Assembly: GCF_036323735.1 (NCBI RefSeq)
Contig: NC_086034.1
Span: forward strand, 16,436,501 to 16,500,500
DNA: 64,000 nt
Direction: 5' to 3'
Source: Rattus norvegicus
Lineage: Eukaryota; Chordata; Mammalia; Rodentia; Muridae
Shown here: positions 35,422 through 47,772 of the stretch, one piece after another
Position numbering within the stretch: position 1 is the stretch's first letter
How the letters are laid out: every line of letters begins with the position of its first letter
Notes under the pieces: model-generated
Seen by the model: the letters and a program-made list of their open reading frames with translations, nothing else
Databases searched by the model: none
What the model was told of the DNA's origin: nothing
Position numbers and translations under genes: made by a program

Positions 35422-35815
35422 TGTCTCAGACACTGTTCTATTTTTGTGATGAGATACCATGACTTGGCAACTCTTGAAAGAAAAAAAAGCATTTCATTGT
35501 GTGCTTGCTTGTAATTTCAGGAGTTAGTCCATTATCACCATGGTGGGTAACATGGTGGCATGGAGGAAAACACAGTGCTAGAAAAGTAGCTGAGAGTTCT
35601 ACATCCTGATCTTTATTTGGGGCAAGGAGGAGGGCAGGGGGTCTTGCATTGTTTTGTAAGGTTGAAACCTCAGTGGTTATGTCCCTAATACACTTCCTCC
35701 AATAAGAGCACACCTCCTAATTCTCTAATCCTTTCAAATAGTGTCATTCCATGGTCACTAAGCATTCAAATATATGAGCCTATAGGGGAAAGGCCTTCTT
35801 ATTCAAACCACCCCA
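35422..35815 (-). mobile_element. MaLR LTR (ORR1/MT-type), first LTR of a provirus-like element
   Basis: The plus-strand edges are TGTCTCAGACACTGTTC and ATTCAAACCACCCCA, so the LTR has TG..CA ends. Inside are GATGAGATACCATGACTTGGCAAC, CCATTATCACCATGGTGGG, CACTTCCTCCAATAAGAGCACACCTCC and AGCATTCAAATATATGAGCC, all ORR1/MT landmarks read in reverse. Confidence 0.82.
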
Positions 35816-36942
35816 TTCCACTCCCTGGCATCTATAGACTTGTAGCCATATGATAATGCAAAAATGCATTCAGTCCAATTTCAAAAGTCCTCATAGTCTA
35901 TCATAGCTCTTGCACTGTTTTAAAGTCCAGAATGTCTCTTCTGTTCCTGGAAATCTCTTAACTATAGCCCCATGAAAATAAAAAAAGACAAATCACATAC
36001 GTCCAACATACAATGACAAAAATATAGTTATTCTAAAAGGAAGGAAATGGAGCATTGTAAGAAAATCCCAGACCAAACCAAGTCTGAAACCCAGAAGAGC
36101 AAACTCCAAATTCTCCGTCTCCCTATCTGATGTCAAGGGGCTCCTCATAGTTCCAACCCCTTTAAACTTTGTTGCTGCAACCCACTTCTCTCGTAAACTG
36201 GTTCCACAGCCAGTCTGTAACTTTCTCTGGCAGATATCCCACAGCTCCAGCATCTCCAACATCTTGGAGTCTCCAATACAAATCAAGCTTCACTTTCATA
36301 GCTTCATGCAATACTGGGCTCCCATGCAGGTGTAAGAGTAACTTTTATTCAACTGATACAACTCTTACCTCAGAAGTTTACTGCCTATGTCTGCTAACCA
36401 AGAACTAGTCCTGGAAGTTTCTATCCTCCACACAATTTAATCCAGGCGTAGAATGTTTTCAGCTTCTGAGACATGCTGCTGAATAAGCTCAACCCTTCAC
36501 AGTTCTTTCTGATCTGTGGTTGCTGATTCTACCCAGCTCTTCTGGCTCTGACTCCTCTCCAAGCTGACTGATTCAATCTGGCTTCTCTCAGCTTCTGAAT
36601 TGCTCTGCTTGGCCTCATACTAATTCATGCAATCTGTTTTAATCTTTTGGCCCCTCTCATTCTCTGGATCATTCTGTTTTCATCTGTGTCTATATTGTTC
36701 TCTCTCTGCAACTGGTCACTGAGCCATACCACGCAAGAAACAGGTTTTTTTCCAGTAAATTACACAATCACATGATTTACAGTGTGATCAAATATCCTGC
36801 AACATATAGGGACTCCCTGCCACATGCCTGGCCTCAGTGACTTTCCTTAGGCAAAGAAGGAGATTCCATAACCCCTTTCTTGTATCATTCACTCTAAAAC
36901 CAGAACCACAGGTCAGAAACTGTCAAGTTCTGATGCTTGATA
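35816..36942 (-). mobile_element. MaLR internal region (non-coding)
   Basis: TTCCACTCCCTGG directly follows the LTR edge, then GTAGCCATATGATAATGC, CAGTCCAATTTCAAAAGTCC, CACATACGTCCAACATACAATG, GGGCTCCTCATAGTTCC, GGCAGATATCCCACAGCTCC and CTTCACTTTCATAGCTTCA, which I recognise as MaLR internal sequence. It has no gag, pol or env frame, as expected for this non-autonomous class. The plus-strand frame at 36837-37247 overlaps its end and is not a gene. Confidence 0.75.
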
Positions 36943-37208
36943 TGGATCATGTCAGGGAGCATGGCAGCATGAATGGCCCTGAAGCAGTAGCTGAGAGTTA
37001 CGTCCTAATCCATGGTAGAAAGAAAGAAGATCTGAGACTGCTTGGGCTTTTGAAACTTAAAAATCAACTCCCAGTAATATACTTTCTCCAAACATGCTAC
37101 ACCTACTCCAACAAGGTCACACTTTTTAATCCTTCTAATCCTTTCAAATACTGCCACTACCTAATAACTAAGCATTCAAATATATGGGCTTATGGTACCA
37201 ATGTACTC
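36943..37208 (-). mobile_element. MaLR LTR, second copy, partial
   Basis: GATCATGTCAGGGAGCATGGC..CAGTAGCTGAGAGTTACG..CCTACTCCAACAAGGTCACAC..AGCATTCAAATATATGGGC repeats the order of 35540-35785 in the same orientation. Both outer ends of this copy are missing. Confidence 0.75.
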
Positions 37209-38954
37209 CTTTTTAACAGTTTAAAGTTTTTTCTATGTTTCATTTAAAATAATAAATATTTAAAGAGTTAGACATGTTACTTAGACTCAAATATCAGATA
37301 ATACATGTAAAAACAACACATAATTGCCTCTGAAATGTATATCACTTTTGCATGTCAGTTAAGAGTAAATAATAAATAGCATATCAGAAAAAAGAGCAGC
37401 AGCATTTTCTTTCCCAGTTTCTTTCAAAAGAATACATGAGCTGTATTACCACACTCATTTCCTCAGAAAATAATGCCAACTTCATTTCTTTTAAGGATAT
37501 AATATATATTTGAATTAATATTTGACTTTGTCCTTTCACCTCCACCTAAAAAGCAAAAGCCTCATTGTTTCTTTAATTTACTTTTGAAAGTGAGTTATGT
37601 TTTCTGAATTTTCATGGCATTCTTATTTAAGCAGTTAAGAGAGTTCTTGTTTCAATTCCAAGCTCCAAGTTATACAGTTTGCAAGGACCACTAATTCTTC
37701 TACTGATAATCTGTGTTTTTTATTAATGCATGCCACTGTGGGCAAGGTCCTTCATTCTCCATGAGTATTCCTCCTAAATTTTCTCCCAATTTTCACTTCC
37801 ACTAACTACTACAAAAGTGTTTATAAGAACAAAATCCAGAGTGGAGGTTAATTACAAGGCAAATGGCTCCCTCAGTGCAGTCTGAACACCCTAAAGATCT
37901 TTATGGTTGGGCATGCAAGTCTAGGCCCTGGGGCTTTTTGCAGAAGCTTGTTCATCTGCATAGATCAAAACCCACAGAATTAGATTTGTTTCAAGGTTAC
38001 TAAGTTCAATGATAAGTTTCCATGTGAACATTCACATTTTTTTCTACTATGTATTTCATTTCATCTTTTTCCTCAAATTTGTCAGAGTCATATTTCTGCG
38101 TCCTGCCTGGAGCTAAGACAATTCACAGAAGAATTATGTGAAAGCCAAACTCTCAAAGCAATTCCAAAAATGAGTACTGTAGAAAATCCCATGCTATTAA
38201 TTTTTTCATTAAATCATTAAGATCTACTACTATAGGATAAGATTCTGGAGTGTTTCAAATAATAAAAATAACACTGTTTGAAAAGAGAGGTGTATTAGAA
38301 TCTAATGTAGACCCAAAGTCCTGTAGCATGTTTCAGGTTAAGTATCCCTCCCTCATCCAGAGGGTTTGATAGCTAAAGAGATTTTTAATTTATAACTTCA
38401 TTGAATTTTAGAATCTCCTCACCTACATGAACTGACTCAGGGATGAGACACAAACCCAAATACAGAATCCATTAGTGCCTGACCTTAAACGGTCCCATGA
38501 AGTCATTTCTGGAATTGTCTCCTTGCTGTATCTCTGTCATGTCTGTGTTCAATAGGTATACATTTTAGGGTTAAAAGATTATTTACTGGATAGTGCCATA
38601 TAGTGTGTTTTGATCACATTTACCTCCCCCTCCTCCAACTCTTGTGGGATCTAACCTCACTTCCCTGTCACAACCCAACCCCACCTTGTATCCTCCTTTT
38701 TGTTTTCACCCATCAAGTCCAATTTCTGATGAGCGCAAACACATGGATGTATGGATTTCCATTGGAAAGTGGTTGACCCACCCAACACTGGTTGACCCAA
38801 CTCTTTCAAAGCATCAATTGCTGGTAGGTCCTCTATGAGGAGTAGAGTTGTTGCTCATCTACCCTACATGATTGGATTTGATATCCTGTTCAGATAAAGG
38901 ACAATGAGTATAATAATTGAAATTTAAACCAAAATCCATGGAACTCAGGAGACA
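37209..38954. other. Unassigned AT-rich DNA
   Basis: No SINE, L1, LTR or exon recognised. This is one of the longer repeat-poor stretches in the window. Confidence 0.55.
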
Positions 38955-38958
38955 GAAT

Positions 38959-38985
38959 GAGATATAGATATAGACATAGATATAG

Positions 38986-39017
<32 letters not shown>

Positions 39018-39216
39018 CATATACATATACATATACATATACATATAGAGATAGAGATGATATAGATGATATAGATATAGATATAGATACAGATACAGAT
39101 ACAGATACAGATACAGATACAGATACAGATACAGATACAGATATAGATACAGATACAGATACAGATACAGATACAGATACAGATATAGATATAGATATAG
39201 ATACACACACACACGT
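38959..39216. repeat. Hexanucleotide-based satellite-like block, ~255 bp
   Basis: Ordered sub-arrays: (GATATA)n, (CATATA)n 38988-39042, GATGATATA variants, then (GATACA)n mainly 39084-39183 with one GATATA, (GATATA)n again, and (CA)n(GT)n at 39202-39222. Frames reading YLYLYL, DTDTDT and similar are artefacts. Confidence 0.95.
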
Positions 39217-39222
39217 GTGTGT

Positions 39223-40274
39223 ATAAGAACTGAGCAGAAAATCTTTCTTTCATTCATTACCCAAGCTTCTGCTAAAGACTTCACTATCAATACTGTCAGT
39301 CTTTTTATTCATTTAGACTCAGGGGCAATTCTCATTGCGTTTTCTATCACAAGCAATGTGTGACTGCATACAAGAATATAGTTACATGTCTTAAACCTAA
39401 GAGCTTTGAGGTGAAATCTAGCACATTTTCATATGGAAATCTTATGTTCACAGAGACTAGTTCATGTCCATGCAGCTGGCACAGATGTGGCTGAAATCAG
39501 AAGCTGACTTTCTCACTAGGGGTCCTTAGATTATATGCATTAATCACTTTAATAGGAGTATCCCAGGGTGTCGGACTGGGAGGACATAAAATATGTCACA
39601 GGAAAACACCTCACGGGCTAGTTTTCTCTATTCTCAAGTATTTCAATGTAGGTATAGTCCCAAGATAGATGAGGTAGCTTCCTGTATATATACATATTCA
39701 TATGGAAAACTATTTTTAATGCTGCAACCTAGTACTATTTCATAGAGAGATAATTTCCCAAATGATTGGAAAAGTCCAGCTGCTGATTATAATGTCAGTC
39801 AATGGGATTCTTCATGACCATGATTTATTCCAGCTCTTTGCTGGTCTCATCTAAGACCTAGACACCGGGCTTCACAGCATACACCTGGGGACAAAGAACT
39901 TACCTGTATCTTGCATTCAATGTTCTGCTTCTCCTTTCTTTTACATACATCATAGTATAGTATCCTTTGAGTTCGCATTTCAATTGGCCTGCATTAAAAA
40001 ATGGTGTAGGCACGATTTAAGTAACTGTCTTAAAGAGGAAAAGAAATAAATGAAGGTAATGAAAATTACAACTGCACACTAAGACAAATGAGTCACTCAG
40101 GAAAAAACTGCCATTTTATAGCAGCATAGCAGGTGTCCATGATTATCTTGGCACTTACCCAACATCAAAATAAGCCCCTCCAAAGGCTAAAAGATAATAT
40201 CACTGCTAAAACCTCAACAGCGACAATAATAATTATGATGATTTATTGAACATCTCCATTCTGCTTTAATCATC
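39223..40274. other. Unassigned DNA
   Basis: No repeat family or exon recognised. Confidence 0.5.
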
Positions 40275-40690
40275 TATTACCTCATAACAAATTATCCAAA
40301 GATTCTGCAGTCTTAACACCTATTTCTTCACAGTTTCTGAAGAACAGAAATTCAGAAGCAGCTTGTTCATGCGTGGGGTCTTTGGAGGTCATAGTCAAAA
40401 TGTCATCCTGTCATCCCAGTCACCTTTAGAGTTGATTGAAGCTAAAGGCTCCACTTCAAGATAATGCATCAACATTGCTATTGGCTAGAGGTGACAGTTC
40501 TCACCATGGTCCTCTCCCCAATTATTGGATATACTACAGCTTCCCTGCCAAGTGATACAAAAGAGGAAGACAGAAGATTAATTGACATTTATGGTGTAGA
40601 TTCAAGAGTTATAGTCATCAACTCTACTAACTCTGAGAGAAGATAGGAATAAGAGGGTGCCCATTGGAGTGACCATGCAACCGCCTACCA
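40275..40690 (-). mobile_element. Possible ancient MLT1-like LTR
   Basis: CTCATAACAAATTATCCAAAGATTC, CACAGTTTCTGAAGAACAG, GGGGTCTTTGGAGGTC and the terminal GCAACCGCCTACCAT echo reversed MLT1/MaLR sequence common to eutherians. Weak, by eye only. Confidence 0.4.
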
Positions 40691-40824
40691 TATCTACTTA
40701 ACATGTCCCAGAACTGTGTCTTTTCAACTCATTTTAGCCCCTCAGGATAAGACTGCTTCATTAGTGACTATTTATGAGCATATGGTACCCATAAATAGAT
40801 AATAACCATCCATAAATGTGGGAA

Positions 40825-41730
40825 TTAATTCTTAGATCTTGAAAGTGAGCTGAAATGGAAGCTTCTCGATGATAACTGAGCAAGACACTGATCTAGAGAA
40901 CTTTGCTGAAGAAGGGAAGGAAGATGGTAAGAGCCAGGGGGTGTGGAAGACTCCAAGGAAACAGTGCCTTCCAGACATAAAAAGTACTGATACACAAATG
41001 AACTCAACAGAGACTCTGGCAGCATGCACACAGGGCCTGCGTAAGCCTAAGCCAGATGGGGATGCTGAGAAGAGGAAGTTGACATGTTCTCCCATCCCTA
41101 ACCAAGAAACTCTCCAATCAGCATCCATTTTCAAAGGAAAAGTTAGTTTTCTCCAGTGGAGTCTAACTGGGTATCTAAGCCACTTAAGAGCAGGCCCTAC
41201 ACCCAAAAGTGGGTGGCTAACTCAAAACAAATTCAGCAGTACTTTTGGAGACATATCTTGATTGTTTCTTGATGCTTTGTCAGAGCAGTTTTGCATTATT
41301 GAAGTTTTCCTTCTATAATATAGTTTATAATTTTGTGGTTTTGGGGATTTCTGTATGTGCATATGTCTCTTAGTGTGTTATGTGCTTGTCATGCTTTTTC
41401 TTTGGTTTTGGTTTTGTTGCTGTCTTCTTGTTTTGATTTTCTCTGTTGGTTTGTTTTGTTTATATTCTGATTTTATTATTATTATTATTACTATTAGCCT
41501 GTTTCCCTGTTTGTTTTCAAGAGAAAGAACAAAAGGAAAGAAGGAAGGAAGGAAGGAAGGAAGGAAGGAAGGAAGGAAGGAAGGAAAGGAGGGAGGGAGA
41601 AAGGAAGAGAGAAGGCTTAGAATTGGATGGGTGAAGAGATGGAAAGAATCTAGGAGGAGATAGGAGAGAGGAAACTAAGCTCATAACATACTGTACTTAA
41701 AAATTTGTTTTTAATGAAAAGAAAAGAAAA
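40825..41730 (+). mobile_element. L1-I, old L1 3'UTR (same class as L1-E)
   Basis: GGAAGACTCCAAGGAAACAGTGCCTTCCAGACA, GAGACTCTGGCAGCATGCAC, TTCTCCAGTGGAGTCTAACTGGGTAT, GGACATATCTTGA..TTGATGCTTTGTCAGAGC and a 3' end GGATGGGTGAAGAGATGG..GGAGATAGGAGAGAGGAAACTAAG followed by TTTTTAATGAAAAGAAAAG. The reverse form of this 3' end starts L1-E at 20641. The 130-codon plus frame at 40869-41261 lies wholly in this 3'UTR. Confidence 0.75.
41535..41588. repeat. (GAAG)n repeat in the L1-I 3'UTR
   Basis: About 12 GAAG units, then GGGA-rich text. Confidence 0.95.
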
Positions 41731-41813
41731 TTATCCCAAAGTTGACACATAATGTATGTTGAAAAAAGTATTCTCATTTGAGTATTTTGCATGTGTGTGT
41801 GCATGCCTGCTTG

Positions 41814-41866
41814 CATGTATGTATGTATGTATGTATGTATGTATGTATGTATGTATGTGAGAGAAA

Positions 41867-41919
<53 letters not shown>

Positions 41920-41920
41920 C
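41814..41920. repeat. (ATGT)n and (GA)n compound microsatellite
   Basis: About 11 ATGT units (41815-41858), a short spacer and about 24 GA units (41871-41918). Confidence 0.96.
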
Positions 41921-41927
41921 CAAGTAC

Positions 41928-42092
41928 CCGTGGAGGCCAGAGGGCCAGAGGGCCAAAGGAGTATGTCAAATCCCCTGGAGCTGTAATTTCAGGCAGTTGC
42001 AGGCCTCTCAAGTAGATTCAAGCAACCAAACTTGGGTCCTCTGAAAGAGCAGCAAGTGCTCTTAACCACTGAGTTATCATTTCAAGCTCCCA
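41928..42092 (-). mobile_element. B3 SINE
   Basis: Reversed order: GAGGCCAGAGGGCC, CCCCTGGAGCTGTAATTTCAGG, AACTTGGGTCCTCTGAAAGAGCAGCAAGTGCTCTTAACCACTGAG, CAAGCTCC. It is well preserved, and the microsatellite lies at its 3' end side. Confidence 0.9.
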
Positions 42093-42574
42093 TCTTTACA
42101 CTTTGCTGAGGGCTTTCAGTCATGACGGATATAAATCTAGAAAGACAGGTATCACTCTCGAGAAGCAAATTTCTGGTGTGTGGTGCTGCAGAGTAAGCAT
42201 GGGGTCTGCGCTTGCATGAGTGTTGAGTAGAGAAGAGAGGCAAGGCAAGGGCAGATGAAGGGAGCTTCATCATGGCTATAAAGGAGGACAGAGCATTCAT
42301 TAGTGAAATGGCCCCCTGGCTCGCCCATTTTCTTGCAACAGTGACTTTATTAATTACCTGGAATCCAGATCACTTGGCTCCAACTACTATCTGCTTTTCC
42401 AGGAAGAGCTACTTTCCAGAAAATATCCCTTGGGATGATGGACTTATGTGTTCTGGAACCCACAAAAGGATTCTCCATTGTACGCTAATACATCGAAAAC
42501 ATTCACAATTCTCTGTCTTAGCATGGTCCACATTTGATTGCACACATCTAAGGAAAAGATCTTGCTGATGGCAG

Positions 42575-42780
42575 GCTTGTGAAATGGCTCAGTGTGTAAA
42601 GGTACCTGACCCCAAGATTACCTCCTGAATTCGACCCCTAGAATTCACACAGTGGAAGGAGAGAACCCACTCCCACAAGTTGTCTTCTGAACTATATAGA
42701 TGCATTATGTCACATGTGCACACGTACAAAAATATAATAAATAAGTGAACAATCAAAATATAATTTTAAATAAATGCTTA
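42575..42780 (+). mobile_element. tRNA-derived SINE (B3/B2-like)
   Basis: GCTTGTGAAATGGCTCAGTGTGTAAAGG (A-box region), GAATTCGACCCCTAGAATTC (B-box region), GTGGAAGGAGAGAACCCACTCCCACAAGTTGTCTTCTGA, CACATGTGCACACGTAC, then AATAAATAAG. Confidence 0.82.
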
Positions 42781-42784
42781 TATA

Positions 42785-44745
42785 ACTAAAGAGCTCGTTT
42801 GTTGTTTGCCAAAGGTCCCTCTGTAAATCTGCCATGAGATTCTAAAGTAAAGAGAGCTAGCTCTAGACAGGAGCTCATGCCCAGGCACTCCAAACTGATG
42901 TTTCTGACTTCATAGACAACAGTACTTCTACTCCCAAACCAGAGAATGATGCCCACATCAGAGATTGTGGAGGAAAAAAATGCTCTATTCAAAGACCAAG
43001 TAGGCAATCTCCCAGGAGCAATTCTCTCTTATCTGAGCCTATTAAAGAAAATTTACTTTTGAAAAGTAGTTACAATTTCCAAAATCCAGTGTGGCTTTGC
43101 AACCTAATCTCTGTCACTTTATAAATAATAGCCAAGCAAGTATGATACAGATGCAAATTAAATGGCAGGAAGGACTAGTGGCTAGAGGGGAAGAGATCCT
43201 GAAAGAATTGGTTTATCTCCTAGGTGATGGAGATAATGGACTAGCAGGCATGCTAGTTTGTTCTCTCTTGTGCCGTGGGGAGAGATATGGTGAGCAGCCA
43301 GGACACAGCTGTGAACTGCATCCTGCGGCCCATCTATGTGTGTAACCATGGTTGCTCTCCAGATTCCTTGCAGTAGCATTTGCTGACTCTGGGATCGATG
43401 ACTAGTTCTGTTCCTATTCCCTAGGATGCTGCCAAAGGATGTGTCATCAACTTTCAACTGCTGCCAAGCCTTTCTACGTGACTATCATGTTCTCTAAAAA
43501 CAACGTTCAAGTTCAAGATCCACAAAAGTAGGGCTATAGTGACGATCTGGATTTTCACAGCGACTCCTCACTGAACATCTTCAATCATGTCAAGGAAGCA
43601 GCTGCAGTGTTGCTGGCAGGAACTACAGAATTTGCTACACCATATCGCAAGACACAGCACCAAGACTCATACCATATATACATATCTTGATGGAGAAGGA
43701 ACATCAGCGCTCTGGGCATGTCTAAATCATAGTAGCAGCAGAACTACTATGATATCGACAATGTTGAACAGGCAATGCTTCATAGGAAAAATTTGTACAT
43801 AGTACTCTCATCCCGTCCACAAAAATTCACCCAAGAGCCAGTAATAGTTCATTCACGATGTATCTTAGAAAGAAAATGTATTAACATAAATTTATGTCAA
43901 CAACTGGGGTGAAAGGGTTTAGTAGTGCTGACTGCCTATGAGACATCTGTGACGCGAATATGTGCATTCACCTGAACTCTAGGCTATGCTCTGTAACTTC
44001 AAGTTGCCCAGGGTAGTGATGGTGAAGTACGAACTTCCTTCCCCTTCACTCTTTTATCCACGTAGAAGCAGCTTCAGTAGGATCTTTCATATTAACATTC
44101 TTCTGTTTCCGCAAGTCCTGAAATATATTTTCTTGTATGCCCTCATGGGTTAGCTGGATGTATGACACTAATTCAGTTGTTTTTTTTTTCCTTTCTTTAT
44201 CCTTTTGTATCTAGTGTTATGGGCAAGAATTCTAATGTTCTTCAATGGGACTTAACAAAAGACTGGGAAATTTAATTACACAAAGAATTGAAACAAAAGT
44301 GTTAATGGGAAGATTTGTATTGCTTTATATTTGTGATGGTTTTTTTTTTAATGTCTGTGTTAATAAAAAGACAGCTGTTGCTGCACTGGATCTGCATCGA
44401 TCTCACACCTCCTGCAGCCTGTGGAAAATTCCACTGGGCGTTCATGAGATAATGACAGCAAAGAGGCAAAGACTATGCTATCACCACAGAAAATGTTTTA
44501 CACTCTCCACACTCCCTGAAATAGTCTTGAGGAGCCCCAGAGATCCCTAGATCATTCTTTGAGCACTGTCAAAAAAAGCTTCTGAAACCAGGGAGAAGCA
44601 ATGTTATTTTAAGAACAATGTTGAACAGGAAAAGGTAATAGCCCTTATGTAACCACCGTTTTACAGCACAAATCCCAGCTCTACCCGTTCCAACAAGCTA
44701 GGCTTAGCTGCCTATCCCAAATTGCCAATTAAGAGATGGTTATTG
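42785..44745. other. Unassigned DNA
   Basis: No SINE, L1 or LTR recognised. One stretch at about 43440-43850 has protein-like codon content in one plus frame (see findings). A T-run is at 44339-44351. Confidence 0.5.
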
Positions 44746-44747
44746 GA

Positions 44748-45034
44748 AGCTATGGAGATGGCTCTCTAGATAAGAAGCATTCGGTGCACAGGCATAAGGA
44801 AATGAGTTCAAATCCCTAGCACCTACATAAACAGTAAGTCATGCCCCTGTGGCTATCATCCCAGTACTGTGAGGAGTAGAGATAGGAGATGGTTGAAGCA
44901 TGCCGGTTGCCAGTCTAGCTGCAAGTTCAGTAAAACACTGTGGCTGAAGAGAATAGGTGATAGATCAGGACATATTATGTTCTCCTATTGCCCCTGTGTA
45001 TGCTTATAGGAACATGCATCCTCCTATACACATG

Positions 45035-45080
<46 letters not shown>
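44748..45080 (+). mobile_element. B4-like composite SINE plus (CA)n
   Basis: A tRNA-like head (GAAGCTATGGAGATGGCTCTCTAGATAAG..GAGTTCAAATCCCTAGCACC) followed by a B1-like part (GGCTATCATCCCAGTACTGTGAGGAG) and a TGCTTATAGGAACATGCATCC tail with (CA)n at 45037-45079. Confidence 0.72.
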
Positions 45081-45081
<1 letters not shown>

Positions 45082-45796
45082 AAAGAAAAATTGTGGTGAA
45101 AGAGATAGGAGATTAGTATAACTAAGCAGTCATGGTCAAGATGTGGTCCCACCAATTATTGGCTGAGCTCTGGCTCTGCAGGATGCAGTAAGAAGTTGTC
45201 AGAGAAGTCACCGCCCGAAAGGGCAAATCTACTTCCTCCAAGATGAGGTCTGTGTTGCATCACAGATACCTGTCTTCAACAGGACTGGGTAGGGATCCTG
45301 TACTACAAGGCTTGATTGTTCCTGGAATCAAATCAAAGGTGACTTCAGATTTTAGACAATGAGGTCCTTTTGCCTTTATCCTTAAAGGGGTGTGATATGA
45401 GTTAGGTAGACACTAGTAAGTGGTCCGATGATACATACTAATTCAGTGACTATTTTGCCTTTGCTGAGTTAACCAAGAGTGCAATCCAAAGTGAAGGAGA
45501 CACACACACAAACCGAAGCCAAAGATGCTAGAGTTTTGTTTTGTTTTGTTTTTCAGCTTTTAGCAACCTTGTGGGCCCATGGGAGGTGTCAATGCCATTT
45601 TCTGAGTGCCTACTACACGTATATGTGTGAAGCAATCCCTAAGCTTGTGAAAGAAAATCCTCAAGTCACAGTTAGGCGTTACTTATTAAACGTGTTTCAA
45701 AGCTTACGCAAAAGTTTGAACATTGAGTTTATAGACAGTGCTGTGGGAAAACCCTCCAGCGCTTCAGCATTCAGAATGTGACTTCTCAACAGCGTC
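45081..45796. other. Unassigned DNA
   Basis: No repeat or exon recognised. The plus frame 45479-45781 (100 codons) matches nothing I know. Confidence 0.5.
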
Positions 45797-45797
45797 C

Positions 45798-46025
45798 TCA
45801 GGGCTGGAAGGATGGGGAGAGTGTACACTGCTCTTGCAGAGGACCTGAGTTTAGTTCCTACTACTCATTTGAAGTAGCTCACAGTTACTATAACTCTAAC
45901 TACAGCTACAGAGGAATCTGATCACCTCATCAGGTCACTTCAGGCACCTACATGCATGTGTACATAGCCACATGTAGGCCCACATACACAAATGCATATA
46001 ATTAAAAATAAAATAAACATCTAAA
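45798..46025 (+). mobile_element. B3-like SINE, diverged
   Basis: AGGGCTGGAAGGATGGGG..CTGCTCTTGCAGAGGACCTGAGTTTAGTTCCTA..GTAGCTCACAGTTAC..ATGCATGTGTACATAGCC..AAAAATAAAATAAACATC. Confidence 0.82.
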
Positions 46026-47337
46026 CAACATTTTCATCCATGGGAAACCAGGAGTATGCAATAAATAGCAGAGTTCCAGTCTGCAGCAGAAGTGAGCAAG
46101 ATGAGTCTTGACAAATGTGAGAATGAAAATGTTGAAAAGTATTACTTCGTTCCTAAAGGGATCAAGAGTATAATGAGGTTACCACATATGGTACAATTCC
46201 AACATCAATAAGAGTAATAACTCCAATGAATTAAAAGTTTTTAAATTATTTAAATATTATATATTATATATTATGATAGCAATAATAACAAAAATTGATC
46301 AGCTATGAGAGATTTGAAACATAGTCAATAAATGGAAGTTAAAACAGCTATCCCTGGCTTTTTATAAGATCTATACTAACTTGTCACCAAACAGAAAAGA
46401 AAGACAATTTTCTATTTATAAAAGAACTTCAGATAGTAAGTTCAAGAATAAGCAAATTCTACCACTGTCTAAGTCCAAGGAATTAGCCATTCTAATTGTC
46501 AATGACAGTTGATGTGACCAATGGAGGAATAAACATATCTCTTGTACAATCTGACATACAAACCCACTCACTTATGAAGTGCCTCTGGAGGGGAAAAATA
46601 CTTAATCAAACTGAATATTAAATTTGAGTACCTACTTGTGCAGTTGGCAAGAAATATTTATTTCACAGAGTCAGAAAGTTTCAAAGCTCATGTGCCCCCT
46701 ACACCAGACTTCCTTACCATGAATACTCCTAACCAGGCAGACTTCTGATTTCAGGGGTTGTCCATTAACACACCTGCAATGGAATTTGACCCAATTATTT
46801 GTCTTCCCTTTAACCAGAACAATCCCTTTGACAAAGAGAACTACAAGAATGCTGCTTAACCACTCACTTCCTTATATGTGTTCAGATAAGAGGACATATG
46901 AAAATGTCACAAAGGAGTGGTGATATACTGAAAGATCACAAATATAAATCAGGCAAATGACTAAAAAGTGTGTGTCAGAAATTTTGTGTAAGAGCTTCCT
47001 AAATTTTGGATTTGATAGCAAAACAATTAATGGAAAACCATTAAATGTTCAATAATGCTACGGAGAAGAAAAAATCCTTGTAATAACTGTATTCTCTGGT
47101 GTATACAAACACAGTGATATGGTCCGTCTGTATAAGAAGCAACGAATGACAGATTACTTCAAAATTATTTAATAAAAGATGGTGACTTCCATTTTTAGTG
47201 AATCATACTCTCTGTATATGCCTCTCCCCAGACCCTTTCTCTCTCCTTCACCTCCTCCCTTGTCTGTTTCTTCCTTCTTTGCATCTAAGAGCCCATCCTA
47301 CCTTTACAGAGGAGCAGTCTTCCATTCTCAGTACCTA
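46026..47337. other. Unassigned AT-rich DNA
   Basis: Includes a short TATATTATATATTATG patch at 46255-46275. No gene or repeat family recognised. Confidence 0.5.
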
Positions 47338-47490
47338 TACTGGATGGCTCACATCTGACTGTAAATCTAACTTTGTAGGATCCAGTGCCCTTTCCTAGTT
47401 TCCATGGGAACCTGGACATACGTGACATACATTCACAAAGACACATACACACATAAATGAAAATAAATGTATTACTTTCTAAAAAAAACA
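47338..47490 (+). mobile_element. B3-like SINE, 3' part
   Basis: GATGGCTCACATCTGACTGTAAATC, GATCCAGTGCCC, CATACATTCACAAAGACACATACACACATAAATGAAAATAAATG; the tRNA-like head is missing. Confidence 0.65.
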
Positions 47491-47722
47491 TAACTCATAG
47501 AAATTTATCTAGGGAATTTTGCTTCCAGGTCCCTCTCAAGGTTATAGATAAGCTGTTTGTCAAGGTTGTAGCCATCTCTACATACGTCCTGATCAATCTA
47601 TTTCAAAGCCCACTCATGCACTTGGCTGATAGGTCATCATTCCTCCTTGAAAATTGTTTAAAGACTTTAATTTCTTTTCTGTGTAGACTTCTCTATAAGG
47701 CTACTCACAATATAAAATGGGG

Positions 47723-47724
<2 letters not shown>

Positions 47725-47768
<44 letters not shown>
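47725..47768. repeat. (CA)n microsatellite
   Basis: About 22 uninterrupted CA units. Confidence 0.97.

Positions 47769-47772
<4 letters not shown>

Noticed and set aside
36837..37247. A 136-codon plus frame
   Set aside because: It lies in reversed MaLR internal/LTR sequence; MaLR elements have no coding sequence of this type.
38859..39290. Long frames of YL, DT, SV or RY dipeptides
   Set aside because: Pure translation of a hexanucleotide microsatellite; every frame is open because the unit lacks stops.
40869..41261. A 130-codon plus-strand frame in apparently unique DNA
   Set aside because: The surrounding sequence is the 3'UTR of an old rodent L1 (L1-I); the frame is incidental and overlaps a comparable frame on the other strand.
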